From the NCBI RefSeq assembly GCF_029392895.1, contig NZ_CP114200.1, positions 8,066,501-8,130,500 on the forward strand: a DNA stretch of 64,000 bases, given 5' to 3'. Under the pieces are notes generated by a model. That model was not told the DNA's origin and did no database searches. It saw only the letters and a program-made list of their open reading frames with translations. This DNA is from Streptomyces sp. 71268. Lineage in GTDB: Bacteria > Actinomycetota > Actinomycetes > Streptomycetales > Streptomycetaceae. Position numbers and translations under genes: made by a program. The first letter of the stretch is position 1. Each line of letters begins with the position of its first letter. This document shows positions 35,194 through 44,459 of this stretch, piece after piece.

Positions 35194-37383
35194 ATGGGTC
35201 AAGTGACCCGGCTGACCGTTGCGTGTGCAACGGCGGCCCTCATCGCCATCGGCCTGCCGACGGCCGGCGCCGGCGCCGCCGAGGCGCCGAGGATCGACCT
35301 GCGGGTCCTGGTCGTCGACGACGGCGGCCCCGCGACCGCCGCGATCGCGGCCCAACTCGACAGCGCGGGAACCCCGCGCACCACCGTCGCACTGGGCGAC
35401 ACCGGACGGCCGCGCATCGACGCGGCCTTCCTCAGCGACACCGTGGACGGCCGACCCCGCGCCAGGTACCAGGCGGTCGTGCTGCCCAACGACAACCCCT
35501 TCGGCGCCGGCTCCGCGGAGATGGCCGCGATCACCGCGTACGAGAAGCGCTTCGGCGTCCGGCAGGTGGACGCCTACACCCACGCGCGCCCCGAGGTCGG
35601 GCTCAACTACGCGCAGGACCCCGGCTACGTCGGGCCGTTGGACGGGCGCACCGCGCGGGTCACCGGCGCCGGGGCGGCCGGCCCGTTCGGCTACCTCGAC
35701 GGCGCCGTGCCCTTCGAGGACAACGACCCGGGTGTCACCGAGAGCTACGGCTACCTGGCCGTACCGCTCGCCCAGCCGCCGGGCGACGGGAAGTTCACCA
35801 GCTACGTCGACGCGCCGCTCGCGGGCACCACCGCCAGGGGGTCGCTGGTCGGCGAGTACGCCCACGACGGGCGCCGCGAACTGGTGGTCACCTTCGTCTA
35901 CAACCAGCACCAGCGGCAGTACCGGCTGCTGGCCCGGGGCATCGTGGAGTGGCTGACCCAGGGCATCCACCTCGGCGCCGACCGGAACTACCTCGCCGTG
36001 CACGTGGACGACGTCCTCGGCGCGGACGACCGGTGGGACAGCGAACTCAACTGCACGCCCGGCGACGTGGACTGCGGCTCGGCGGGCGACGGCGCCGAAC
36101 CGGACCCGATCCGGATGACCGCCGGCGACGCGGAGTACGCGCGGACCTGGTCGGCCGCGCGCGACTTCACCCTGGACATGGCGTACAACGCCGGCGGCAG
36201 CGAGGCGCACCGGGAGGCGAACGACGGCGAGGACCCGCTGGCCGACCAGTTCCTCGCCGACCAGCACGCCTACCGCTGGGTCAACCACACCTACAACCAC
36301 CTCTTCCTCGGCTGCGTGCAGGACGCCAGCGTCGTGCCGTGGAAGTGCGCCACCGACCTCCTCGGCCGCACCCGGTGGACCAGCGGCTCCACCATCTTCC
36401 AGCAGATCGAGGACAACCTCGACTGGGCCGGCCGGCAGGGCCTGGCCGTGGACCGGAGCGAACTCGTCACGGGCGAGCACTCCGGTCTCGCCAGCCGCCC
36501 GCAGCAGCCGAGCGACAACCCCGCACTGGCCCCCGCGCTGCGCGACAGCGACGTGGCCTGGATCGGCAGCGACTCCTCCCGCGAGTCCGCGCAGCGCGCG
36601 GCCGGCCCGGCGCTGACCGTGCCCCGCTACCCGATGAACGTCTTCTACAACGCGGGCCGCGCCGCCGAGCAGGTGGACGAGTACAACTGGATCTACGCGC
36701 GCAAGGCCGACGGCGGCAGCGGGACCTGTGAGACCGCGCCCAACACCACCTGCCTGCCCAAGGCCCTGGACCCGGAGACCGGCTACGCCTCGTACATCGT
36801 GCCCCTGGAGGCCAACATCGGCCTCGCGCACGTCACCAACAACGACCCGCGACCGCACTTCATCCACCAGTCCAACCTGGCCGAGGACCGCATCGCCTAC
36901 CCGGTGCTCGACCGGATCCTGCGTGACTACGCCGCGCTCTTCGCCGACAACACGCCGCTGGTCAACTCCCGGATGCGCGACATCGGAACGGAGCTGCGCC
37001 AGCGCGCCGCCTGGCGGAACGCGCTCACCTCCGGGAAGGCCAGCGCCTACCGGATCGGCGACACCGTCACCGTCACCACCCCCGCCGGCACCGACGTCAC
37101 CGCCACCCTGCCCGCCGGCAGCGAGCAGCGCACGGAGGAGGGGAGCATCCCGTTCGGTTCGCCGTACGCGGGGCTGCGCTCCGGCTGGGCCGCGCCCGAC
37201 GAGGAGGCGACCGAGGTCGAGCTGACGCTGACCGACGCCGGCACGCCGACCGACCCGCCACGGCCCGGCCCCGCCGACCCGCCCGCGACCCCGGCCAAGC
37301 GACTCCCGGTGCCCGACGGCACCCGCGATCCGGTGCCGTACGGGCCCGGCGACATCAGGTTCCAGCACCGACCGGCGTTCTAG
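35194..37383 (+). CDS. Secreted polysaccharide deacetylase, Agd3/CE18-like
   Basis: 729 residues with a signal peptide (hydrophobic core from about 8, TAGAGAAEAP cleavage region). The middle of the protein has HVDDVLG (His270, Asp272, Asp273) and, about 90 residues later, HTYNH (His365 and His369), which together fit the Asp-His-His metal site of NodB/CE4-related deacetylases. The N-terminal 240 residues would be a carbohydrate-binding module and the C-terminal 150 a beta domain, as in fungal Agd3 (CE18). The next genes are a PelF-type glycosyltransferase, membrane protein, sugar-nucleotide enzymes, GH135 and GH114 proteins. Inferred role: partial deacetylation of an N-acetylgalactosamine-containing exopolysaccharide outside the cell. 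The family assignment is by motif and context. Confidence 0.75.
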   Translation: MGQVTRLTVACATAALIAIGLPTAGAGAAEAPRIDLRVLVVDDGGPATAAIAAQLDSAGTPRTTVALGDTGRPRIDAAFLSDTVDGRPRARYQAVVLPNDNPFGAGSAEMAAITAYEKRFGVRQVDAYTHARPEVGLNYAQDPGYVGPLDGRTARVTGAGAAGPFGYLDGAVPFEDNDPGVTESYGYLAVPLAQPPGDGKFTSYVDAPLAGTTARGSLVGEYAHDGRRELVVTFVYNQHQRQYRLLARGIVEWLTQGIHLGADRNYLAVHVDDVLGADDRWDSELNCTPGDVDCGSAGDGAEPDPIRMTAGDAEYARTWSAARDFTLDMAYNAGGSEAHREANDGEDPLADQFLADQHAYRWVNHTYNHLFLGCVQDASVVPWKCATDLLGRTRWTSGSTIFQQIEDNLDWAGRQGLAVDRSELVTGEHSGLASRPQQPSDNPALAPALRDSDVAWIGSDSSRESAQRAAGPALTVPRYPMNVFYNAGRAAEQVDEYNWIYARKADGGSGTCETAPNTTCLPKALDPETGYASYIVPLEANIGLAHVTNNDPRPHFIHQSNLAEDRIAYPVLDRILRDYAALFADNTPLVNSRMRDIGTELRQRAAWRNALTSGKASAYRIGDTVTVTTPAGTDVTATLPAGSEQRTEEGSIPFGSPYAGLRSGWAAPDEEATEVELTLTDAGTPTDPPRPGPADPPATPAKRLPVPDGTRDPVPYGPGDIRFQHRPAF

Positions 37384-37776
37384 CACCGACCGGCGCGGGG
37401 CCGGCGCCGGCGGCCCGTCGCGGGCGACGAGCGGCACCGGCCGCCCCGCCTGCGACGAGCCGGGCGCCCGCACCGCGCACCGGCCCCACCCCGAGGAGCC
37501 CGAGCCACGGGCCCCCGCCGCCCAGCCACACCGGCGGCACGGCGCGCACCGGCCCGCCCACCCAACGGGTCGGTGCCGCCCGGCCGACGCCCGCCCCACC
37601 GCACCAGGCGATCCCACCCCGCCCCACCGCACCAGGTGATCCCACCCCACCGCCCCGTCCGTACCGCCGCCTTCGCCGGGCTCGCCGGCGCGCCCACGGC
37701 ACCCGGCTCCGCCCCGTGGGCGCCGTAGGCGTGTCGGGAGAGACCACGCACCGTCCCCTCGGGAGTAAGAACGGCC
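37384..37776 (+). other. 393-bp gap between deacetylase and PelF-like genes
   Basis: GC-rich, no credible gene. It holds a tandem 28-bp repeat at 37593-37648. A 14-base sequence (agcaccgaccggcg) also occurs twice around the deacetylase stop codon. A promoter for the glycosyltransferase operon is expected here. Confidence 0.45.
37593..37648. repeat. Tandem 28-bp direct repeat
   Basis: Units 37593-37620 and 37621-37648 differ at one position (gcgatc versus gtgatc). They lie about 130 bp upstream of the PelF-like start codon. Confidence 0.85.
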
Positions 37777-39319
37777 ATGCACGGACCACGCACCGCGCCC
37801 ACCAGCGGCGAGCCGCTGTCGGACGGCATCTCGGTGACCCTCCTCACCGAGGGCACCTATCCGCACAGCCACGGCGGAGTCAGCGTGTGGTGCGACCAGT
37901 TGATCAACGGCATGCCCGATGTGGACTTCCACATCATGGCGGTGACCGGCACCGGCCGAGAGCCCCTGTCCTGGCAGCCGCCCGCCCACGTACGGAGCAT
38001 CGAGAACTGGCCACTGTGGGGCACCACCCACCCCCGCCCCGCCCCCCCGTGGCAGACCACTGCGCCGCTTCCTGGACGGGTACGAGGACTTCCTGTCAGC
38101 CCTGCTCGACCCCGCACACGAGAACCGCTTCCCGGCCGCCCTGTACCGACTGGCCGACCTCGCACCGGACGGCACCCTGTCGGCCGCGCTGCGCACCGAG
38201 CGGGCGGCACGCGTGCTGGCCCGGTTGTGGACCAGACCCACCCTGGCCACCGCCGCCGCCCGACCCACCCTGCACGACGCGCTCAGCGCGACCGACCTCC
38301 TGGAGCACGCCCTGCGCCCCCTCGCCGCCAGGCCGGCCGCCACCACCTCCGTCACGCACGCCGTCAGCGGCGGGCTCGCCGCGCTGCCCGGCCTCGTCGC
38401 CCACCACCAGCACGGCACGCCGTTCCTCCTCACCGAGCACGGCGTCTACCTGCGCGAGCGCTACCTCGGCTTCCGCGCCGAGCCCTACCGCTGGCCCGTC
38501 AAGGCGCTGCTGCTCGGCTTCTTCCGGCTGCTGGCCAAGGAGAGTTACCGCACCGCAGCCCTGGTCACCCCGGGCAACCGGTACAACCGGCGCTGGGAGG
38601 AGCACGGCGGCACCCCACCCGAGCGCATCCGCACCGTCTACAACGGCGTCGACCCCGCCGCCTTCCCACCCGCCGGGCCCGAACCCGGGACACCCACGCT
38701 CAGTTGGGCCGGCCGGGTCGACCCGATCAAGGACCTGGAGACCCTCATCCGGGCCTTCGCCGTCGTCCGCGACAAGCTCCCCGCCGCCCGCCTGCGCCTG
38801 TTCGGCGGCACCCCGCGCGGCGCCGAGAAGTACCGCGAAGGCTGCGAACGACTCGCCGCCGAACTCGGCGTCGCCGAGGCCGTCACCTTCGAGGGCCGCG
38901 TCGAGGACATCAAGGACGCCTACGCGGCGGGCAACGTCGTCATGCTCTCCAGCGTCAGCGAAGGATTCCCCTTCACCCTGATCGAGGCCATGTCCTGCGG
39001 CCGGGCCACCGTCTCCACCGACGTCGGCGGCGTACGCGAGGCCGTCGGGGACGCCGGCATCGTCGTACCGCCGCGCGACCCGGCCCGGATGGCCGAGGCC
39101 GCGCTGCGCCTGCTCAACGAGCCCGCGCTGCGGGCCCGGATGGGCGAGGGCGCCCGGGCGCGCGTCATCGAACAGTTCACGCTGCGCCAGACCATCAGCA
39201 CCTTCCGGGAGATCTACCAGGACCTCTCCGGCCACCACCGGGCCCTGCAGGCCGCGCGCCCGACGCGCGCCACGCGCCCCTCTTGGGCCCAGCCGATCGC
39301 CGCCGGAGGTGTCGGATGA
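37777..39319 (+). CDS. pelF: PelF-type GT4 glycosyltransferase, apparent frameshift near 38041-38048
   Basis: The frame from ATG 37777 encodes a PelF/DUF3492 start (LLTEGTYPHSHGGVSVWCDQ) up to about residue 85. Downstream the match continues only in the +1 frame: RRFLDGYEDFL at about 38063, then the full GT4 domain (NGVDPAAF, GRVDPIKDLETLI, SSVSEGFPF and E-rich nucleotide site) to the stop at 39319. The shift falls in a region with a run of seven C (38042-38048), so one extra base is the simplest explanation; corrected length would be about 514 residues, normal for PelF. It may be a sequencing error or a real inactivation. The downstream stop overlaps the next ATG. Role: cytosolic polymerisation of the exopolysaccharide from UDP-sugar. 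Confidence 0.85.
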
Positions 39320-40827
39320 GCGGCCCGTTACGCCTGGTCCCCGGCCCCGAACCCGCGCACGGGCCGCGCCACGGCGCCGAGCGGCCCGAGCCCGCGGGCG
39401 AGCGCCGGCACCGACGCGGACTGCGGCCGGTCCCCTCCTGGGCCGACGACCCGCTGGACGACCTCGCCGAGCGGCTCGCCGACGTCTGCGCCGCGGCCGT
39501 CCACCCCGACGAGATCGCCGCCTTCCTCGAAGCCGACGGCCTGACGGGCGAACAGATCACCGAGCGCTTCGGGCGCCGCGACGTCTTCGAACTCGCCGCC
39601 GAACTCCACGCACGCGTCCCGCGCGGCTACCCCGAACCACCCGCGCGCCCCGACCCCTGGCGCGCGGCACCCGGCCGGTTCCTGCTGCGCGGCGTGGTGT
39701 TCACGCTGCCCGGGCTCGGCTACGTGCTCAGCGCGCCCTTCCTGGACGGGCCGAGCGGGCGCTTCGGCCTCTCCGCCGGCACCGTCCCGCTGGCCGCGTC
39801 CGCGCTCGTCGGCTGGGCCTGGAACCAGGCACTCGCCCACCGCGCCTACCGCTGGCTCGCGCTCGGCGGCACCCCCGCGGCCGCCGCCTGCCTGCGCGTC
39901 GGCGGCGCCGTCGGCGCGCTGCTCGCCTTCGCCGCGGCCCTCGCGTTGCCGGGTCCCGTCGGGGCCACGGTCTTCGCCGCCGGCCAGTCCTGCTACCTCG
40001 CCGCCGCCACGGCCCTGCTGGTCCTGGGCAAGGAACGCGAGCTGCTGTACAGCCTGCTGCCCACCGCCGTCGGCGCCGCCGCCATGCTGTGCGTCGAGTT
40101 GCCCGTCGCCGCGCGCGCCGCGCTGCCCGCCGCCACCGTCCTGATCGCCCTGGCCTACGCGGCCCACGCCCTGCGGCGGGCCGTCGCGGGGCGGCGGCAG
40201 CCGCCCGACGACCCCGGGGGAGCGGGGGAGTCTGCCCACGGGCCACGCTGGCGCGAGTCGGTGCCCTACGGCCTGTTCGGCCTCGGCTGCGCGGTGCTCA
40301 CCTCCGTCGCCGTCCTCGGCGACGTGCTGCGCTACGGCGCGGGCGCCTCGCTCACCGGCCCCTCGGTCATCGCGCTCACCCTCAGCATGGGCCTGGCCGA
40401 GTGGCTGCTCTACCGCTGCCGGGGCCTCGCGCTCGCCGCGCTCAGCCAGAGCACCACGGCCGGCGGCCTGCTGCTGCGCGTCGCCCGGGTGCTGGCCCGC
40501 TGCCTGGCCGGCTACCTCGCCGTCCTCGCCGTCCTCGTCCACGCCACGGCGGCCGTCTGGCCGGGCGGGCCGCACCCGAGCCCGCAGCGGCTGCTCGCCG
40601 TGGTCGCCCTCGGCGCCGTGATGTGGCTGGGCCTGCTGCTGCAGGCGTTCGGCACCGCGTGGACGCCGGCGCTGGCCACGCTGGCCGCCGCCGGTGTGGA
40701 GACGCTGCCGCTCGCCCTGCACGTCTGGACGCCCACCTCCGTCCAACTCGCCGCCTGTACCGCCACCGCCGTCGTGCTGCTCGGCGCCGCCACCGCGCTG
40801 CTCGGCCGCATCACCGCACACCGCTGA
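39316..40827 (+). CDS. Polytopic membrane protein of the exopolysaccharide locus (PelG-like position), TTA codon 5
   Basis: 503 residues. ATGA overlap with the PelF-like gene implies coupling. The first 110 residues are soluble and acidic; after RGVVFTLPGLGYVLSAPFL come about 11-12 hydrophobic segments. Partner membrane proteins of PelF are PelG (polysaccharide transporter superfamily) in bacteria, and in the fungal galactosaminogalactan synthase Gtb3 a GT4 domain is fused to membrane helices; position suggests the same task, export of the chain. No specific PelG motif is confirmed. The fifth codon (39328-39330) is TTA, so synthesis would depend on the bldA tRNA. Confidence 0.8.
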   Translation: MSGPLRLVPGPEPAHGPRHGAERPEPAGERRHRRGLRPVPSWADDPLDDLAERLADVCAAAVHPDEIAAFLEADGLTGEQITERFGRRDVFELAAELHARVPRGYPEPPARPDPWRAAPGRFLLRGVVFTLPGLGYVLSAPFLDGPSGRFGLSAGTVPLAASALVGWAWNQALAHRAYRWLALGGTPAAAACLRVGGAVGALLAFAAALALPGPVGATVFAAGQSCYLAAATALLVLGKERELLYSLLPTAVGAAAMLCVELPVAARAALPAATVLIALAYAAHALRRAVAGRRQPPDDPGGAGESAHGPRWRESVPYGLFGLGCAVLTSVAVLGDVLRYGAGASLTGPSVIALTLSMGLAEWLLYRCRGLALAALSQSTTAGGLLLRVARVLARCLAGYLAVLAVLVHATAAVWPGGPHPSPQRLLAVVALGAVMWLGLLLQAFGTAWTPALATLAAAGVETLPLALHVWTPTSVQLAACTATAVVLLGAATALLGRITAHR

Positions 40828-40891
40828 CCCGCCCGCACACCGCACCACCAACGCCCGCACGACGCACACCCACCAGAATCGGAGCCCCCGC

Positions 40892-42013
40892 ATGTCCCCG
40901 ACCCCCACGCCCCCCTCGCACCGCCGGCCGCCGACCGCCGCGGCCGAGCCGAACCGGGAACCCGCGACCGCCGCCCCCGCCCGTGACACCGCCACGGCGC
41001 CGACGCCATCCGCCGCCGGCGCCGGCCTCGTCGCCGTCACCGGCGCCGAGGGGTTCATCGGCTCGCACCTGGTGGAGACGCTGGTCGCGGCGGGAGCCCG
41101 GGTGCGGGCGATGGTGCAGTACAACTCCTTCTCCTCCTTCGGCTGGCTGGAGACGCTGCCGGCCGACGTGCTCGACCAGGTCGAGGTGGTGCTCGGCGAC
41201 GTCCGCGACCCCGGCTCCGTGACCGGCCTGGTCACCGGCGTCGAGGCCGTCTACCACCTGGCCGCCCTCATCGCCATCCCGTACTCCTACCGCGCCCCGC
41301 ACAGTTACGTGGAGACCAACGTCACCGGCACCCTCAACGTCCTGGAGGCCGTACGCCACCAGGAGATCCCGCGCCTGGTGCACACCTCGACCAGCGAGAC
41401 CTACGGCACCGCCCAGACCGTGCCGATCACCGAGGACCACCCCATCAACACCCAGTCGCCCTACGCCGCCTCCAAGGCGGGCGGCGACCGGCTGGCCGAC
41501 AGCTACCACGCCAGCTTCGCCACCCCGGTGGTCACCCTGCGCCCCTTCAACACCTTCGGGCCCCGCCAGTCCATGCGCGCCGTGATCCCCACCGTCATCG
41601 GCCAGGTCGCCGCGGGCCAGCGCGCCATCACCCTCGGCGACCTGCGCCCCACCCGCGACTTCAGCTACGTCAAGGACACCGCCGCCGCCTTCCTCGCGGT
41701 CGGCACCGCCCCCGCCGAACGGGTCGTCGGCCACACCTTCAACGCGGGCACCGGCGGCGAGATCTCGGTCGGCGAACTCGTCGGCCTCATCGGCACGTTG
41801 ATGGACACCACCCTGGAGGTCCGCGAGGACGCCCAGCGCATCAGGCCCGCCGACTCCGAGGTCATGCGGCTGGTCTGCGACGCCTCCCGGCTGCGCGCGG
41901 CCACCGGCTGGGCCCCGACCCACACCCTGCAGGACGGCCTCGGCCACACCATCGACTTCTTCCGCGACCCGGCCAACCTGGCCCGCTACAAGACCGACCG
42001 CTACAACGTCTGA
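40892..42013 (+). CDS. SDR sugar-nucleotide epimerase/4,6-dehydratase (LegB-like)
   Basis: 373 residues. A 45-residue Pro/Ala/Thr-rich N-terminus precedes an extended SDR: GAEGFIGSHL, TSTSETYG, SPYAASK (Tyr and Lys catalytic pair) and RPFNTFGPRQ. The segment QYNSFSSFGWLE and the ending KTDRYNV closely resemble LegB-type NDP-HexNAc 4,6-dehydratases, although C4-epimerases share the fold. In this locus a UDP-GlcNAc to UDP-GalNAc epimerase role would fit the polymer, while family resemblance favours a dehydratase; I cannot decide. The nucleotidyltransferase gene follows after 129 bp. Confidence 0.88.
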   Translation: MSPTPTPPSHRRPPTAAAEPNREPATAAPARDTATAPTPSAAGAGLVAVTGAEGFIGSHLVETLVAAGARVRAMVQYNSFSSFGWLETLPADVLDQVEVVLGDVRDPGSVTGLVTGVEAVYHLAALIAIPYSYRAPHSYVETNVTGTLNVLEAVRHQEIPRLVHTSTSETYGTAQTVPITEDHPINTQSPYAASKAGGDRLADSYHASFATPVVTLRPFNTFGPRQSMRAVIPTVIGQVAAGQRAITLGDLRPTRDFSYVKDTAAAFLAVGTAPAERVVGHTFNAGTGGEISVGELVGLIGTLMDTTLEVREDAQRIRPADSEVMRLVCDASRLRAATGWAPTHTLQDGLGHTIDFFRDPANLARYKTDRYNV

Positions 42014-42142
42014 CCACCCCGAGGCCCCGACGGGGCCGTCCCCACCCCGCGTTGTCCCGTCCGCACCCCACCCCCGACGGGGCGACGCCGCCCGCCCGTC
42101 CGCACCCCCCGCGCGGACCCCACAGGAGATGAGGAACCCTCC

Positions 42143-42856
42143 ATGCACGCAGTCATCCTGGCCGGCGGCAAGGGCGTACGACTGCGCCCGTACACCACCG
42201 CCCTGCCCAAGCCGCTGGTGCCCATCGGCGACCGGCACGCGATCCTGGAGATCGTGATGCGCCAACTCGCCGCCGCCGGCTTCACCAGTTGCACGCTGGC
42301 CATCGGCCACCTCGGGCACATCATCCGCGCCTACGTCGGCAACGGCTCCCAGTGGGGCCTGCGCGTCGGCTACAGCAGCGAGGACAGCCCGCTGGGCACC
42401 ATGGGCCCACTGCTGACCATGCTCGACCGACTTCCCGAACACTTCCTGGTGATGAACGGCGACATCCTCACCGACCTCGACTTCGGCGACGTGCTGCGCA
42501 CCCACGCGACCAGCGGCGCCCCGCTGACCATCGCCACCTACGCGCGCCAGGTCAACATCGACTTCGGCGTGCTGACCACCGAGTCGGAGCGGGTGGTGGG
42601 TTTCACCGAGAAGCCCAGCATCGACTACCGCGTCTCCATGGGCGTCTACGGTGTCTCTCGCGACACCCTCAACCCCTACACGCCGGGCCTGCCGCTCGGC
42701 TTCGACGAACTCGTCCTCGACCTACTGGGGGCCCAGACCCCACCGCACGCCTACGATTTCGACGGCTACTGGCTCGACATCGGCAGGCCCGACGACTACG
42801 ACCGCGCCAACGCCGAGTTCACCCACCGCCGTGGCGTCCTCATCAAGGGAGCGTGA
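42143..42856 (+). CDS. Sugar-1-phosphate nucleotidyltransferase
   Basis: 237 residues; ggagatgagg RBS upstream. Opens with the nucleotide-binding signature LAGGKGVRLRPYTTALPKPL and has the metal-binding NGDILTD. It belongs to the RmlA/GlmU-like N-terminal family, in the short form found beside LegB-type enzymes. Makes an NDP-sugar for the exopolysaccharide. Its stop overlaps a GTG of the next gene. Confidence 0.9.
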   Translation: MHAVILAGGKGVRLRPYTTALPKPLVPIGDRHAILEIVMRQLAAAGFTSCTLAIGHLGHIIRAYVGNGSQWGLRVGYSSEDSPLGTMGPLLTMLDRLPEHFLVMNGDILTDLDFGDVLRTHATSGAPLTIATYARQVNIDFGVLTTESERVVGFTEKPSIDYRVSMGVYGVSRDTLNPYTPGLPLGFDELVLDLLGAQTPPHAYDFDGYWLDIGRPDDYDRANAEFTHRRGVLIKGA

Positions 42857-43770
42857 CCGACCCGATGCGCATCCTCGTCCTGGGAGCCAGCGGTTTCCTC
42901 GGCGAGCACACCGTCCGGCACCTGCGCGCCCTGCCCGGCGCGCGGGTGCTCACCGGCGGTCGCTCGCCCGCAGCCGACGCCCACATCGACCTCGCCACCA
43001 TCGACGTGGACCACCTCACCGACACCCTGGCCGCGCTGCGCGTGGACGCCGTGGTCAACTGCGCGGGCGCGGTCGGCGGCGGCTCACTCGCCCTGGCCGG
43101 CACCAACGCCCGCGGGCCGGCCGCCCTGTGCGCGGCGCTCGCCGACGCCGCCCCCGGCGCCCGCCTCGTCCACCTCGGCTCCGCAGCCGAGTACGGCACC
43201 TCCGGCGGCGACCTCGCCCTCACCGAGTCCAGCCCCACCTACCCGTTCGGCGTCTACGGGGCCACCAAGCTCGCCGGCACGCTCGCCGTCACCTCCGCCG
43301 GACTGGACTCGGTGGTGCTGCGGGTGTTCAACCCGATCGGCCCCGGCTCGCCCACCAGCAGCCTGCCAGGGCGGCTCGCCGCCCTGCTGCGCGAGGCCGA
43401 CCGCGAGGGCACCGTCCGGGTGGGCGCCCTGTCCGCGTACCGCGACTTCGTCGACGCCCGCGACGTGGCGCGGGCCATCGGCCGCGCCACCACCGCCCCC
43501 GGGCCACTGCCGCCCGTGCTCAACCTCGGCAGCGGCACCGCCCACCCCGTGCGGGCCGTCGCCACCGGGCTCGCGCGGCTGGCCGACTTCCGCGGGCGCG
43601 TCGACGAGAGCGGCGCGGGATCGGGCCGCTCGCCGGCCGCCTCCCGCGCGTGGGCCGACATCACCACGACCACCGCCGCGCTGGACTGGGAGCCCCGCTA
43701 CACCTTCGACCAGTCGCTCGCCGACCTGTGGGCCGCCGCCACCGGCCAGCCCGTCGAAGCGCCGCGATGA
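42853..43770 (+). CDS. NAD-dependent epimerase/dehydratase (SDR)
   Basis: 305 residues from the GTG overlapping the previous stop (GTGA); ATG at 42865 is the alternative. Contains LGASGFLGEHT (NAD-binding), LGSAAEYG, YPFGVYGATKLAG with the Tyr/Lys pair, and VFNPIGPG. It is a sugar-nucleotide SDR, probably epimerase or reductase; the substrate is not identifiable. Its stop overlaps the ATG of the next gene, so this is a tightly coupled operon. Confidence 0.87.
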   Translation: MTDPMRILVLGASGFLGEHTVRHLRALPGARVLTGGRSPAADAHIDLATIDVDHLTDTLAALRVDAVVNCAGAVGGGSLALAGTNARGPAALCAALADAAPGARLVHLGSAAEYGTSGGDLALTESSPTYPFGVYGATKLAGTLAVTSAGLDSVVLRVFNPIGPGSPTSSLPGRLAALLREADREGTVRVGALSAYRDFVDARDVARAIGRATTAPGPLPPVLNLGSGTAHPVRAVATGLARLADFRGRVDESGAGSGRSPAASRAWADITTTTAALDWEPRYTFDQSLADLWAAATGQPVEAPR

Positions 43771-44459
43771 CCTCCGCGTCCCCGCCCCCGGGGCGTCTGC
43801 TCGTGCCGTTGTACGTCCACCCCACGGTGGACCCCGCGGCCTGGCGGGCGCTCCGTGGGCGCGCGCGACAGCTCTACGCCGTGGTGCTCAACGCCGCCGA
43901 CGGCCCGGGCCGCCACCGCGACCCCGCCTTCCACGCCGTGGCGCGGGACCTGCGCGCGGCGGGCGTACGCCTGCTCGGCTACGTGGACACCGCGTACGGG
44001 CGCCGGTCGCCGAGGGCCGTACTCGCCGACGTCCACCGCCACCGCCGCTGGTACGGCGTGGACGGGGTCTTCTACGACCAGGTCGCGGCCGACCGCGCGC
44101 TGTTGCCGCGCTACCGGCGGCTGGTGCGCGCGGCCCGGCTGCTCGGCGCGCCCACCGCCGTCCTCAACCCGGGCACCCACCCCGACCCCGGATACGCCGA
44201 CGTCGCGGACGTCCTGGTCACCTTCGAGGGCGACTGGGCCAGCTACCGACGGGCCCGGGTCCCGCCGTGGACGTCCGGGCACGCGCCGCGCCGTTTCTGC
44301 CACCTGGTGTACGGGGTGCCCGACAGCCAGCGAAAAAAGGTGGCCCATACATCGTATGATCGCGGAGCGGCGCTGCACTGCGCGGTGCCGGGGGAGGGGA
44401 GCAACCCGTGGCGGTATCCCCCGTCTGGTGGAGACAACGGCATGGGAGACGACGGGTGA
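43767..44459 (+). CDS. Spherulin-4 family (GH135-like) glycoside hydrolase
   Basis: 230 residues without an obvious signal peptide. TIM-barrel pattern of the spherulation-specific family 4: LLVPLYVHPT near the start, VDGVFYDQVAAD with acidic residues in the expected catalytic loop, LNPGTHPDPGYADVADVLVTFEGDW, and a late HLVYG. Fungal Sph3 (GH135) of the galactosaminogalactan cluster hydrolyses that polymer. ATGA and GTGA overlaps on both sides place it between an SDR and the GH114 protein. The last 40 residues look unlike the family and may be extra. Confidence 0.83.
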   Translation: MTSASPPPGRLLVPLYVHPTVDPAAWRALRGRARQLYAVVLNAADGPGRHRDPAFHAVARDLRAAGVRLLGYVDTAYGRRSPRAVLADVHRHRRWYGVDGVFYDQVAADRALLPRYRRLVRAARLLGAPTAVLNPGTHPDPGYADVADVLVTFEGDWASYRRARVPPWTSGHAPRRFCHLVYGVPDSQRKKVAHTSYDRGAALHCAVPGEGSNPWRYPPSGGDNGMGDDG

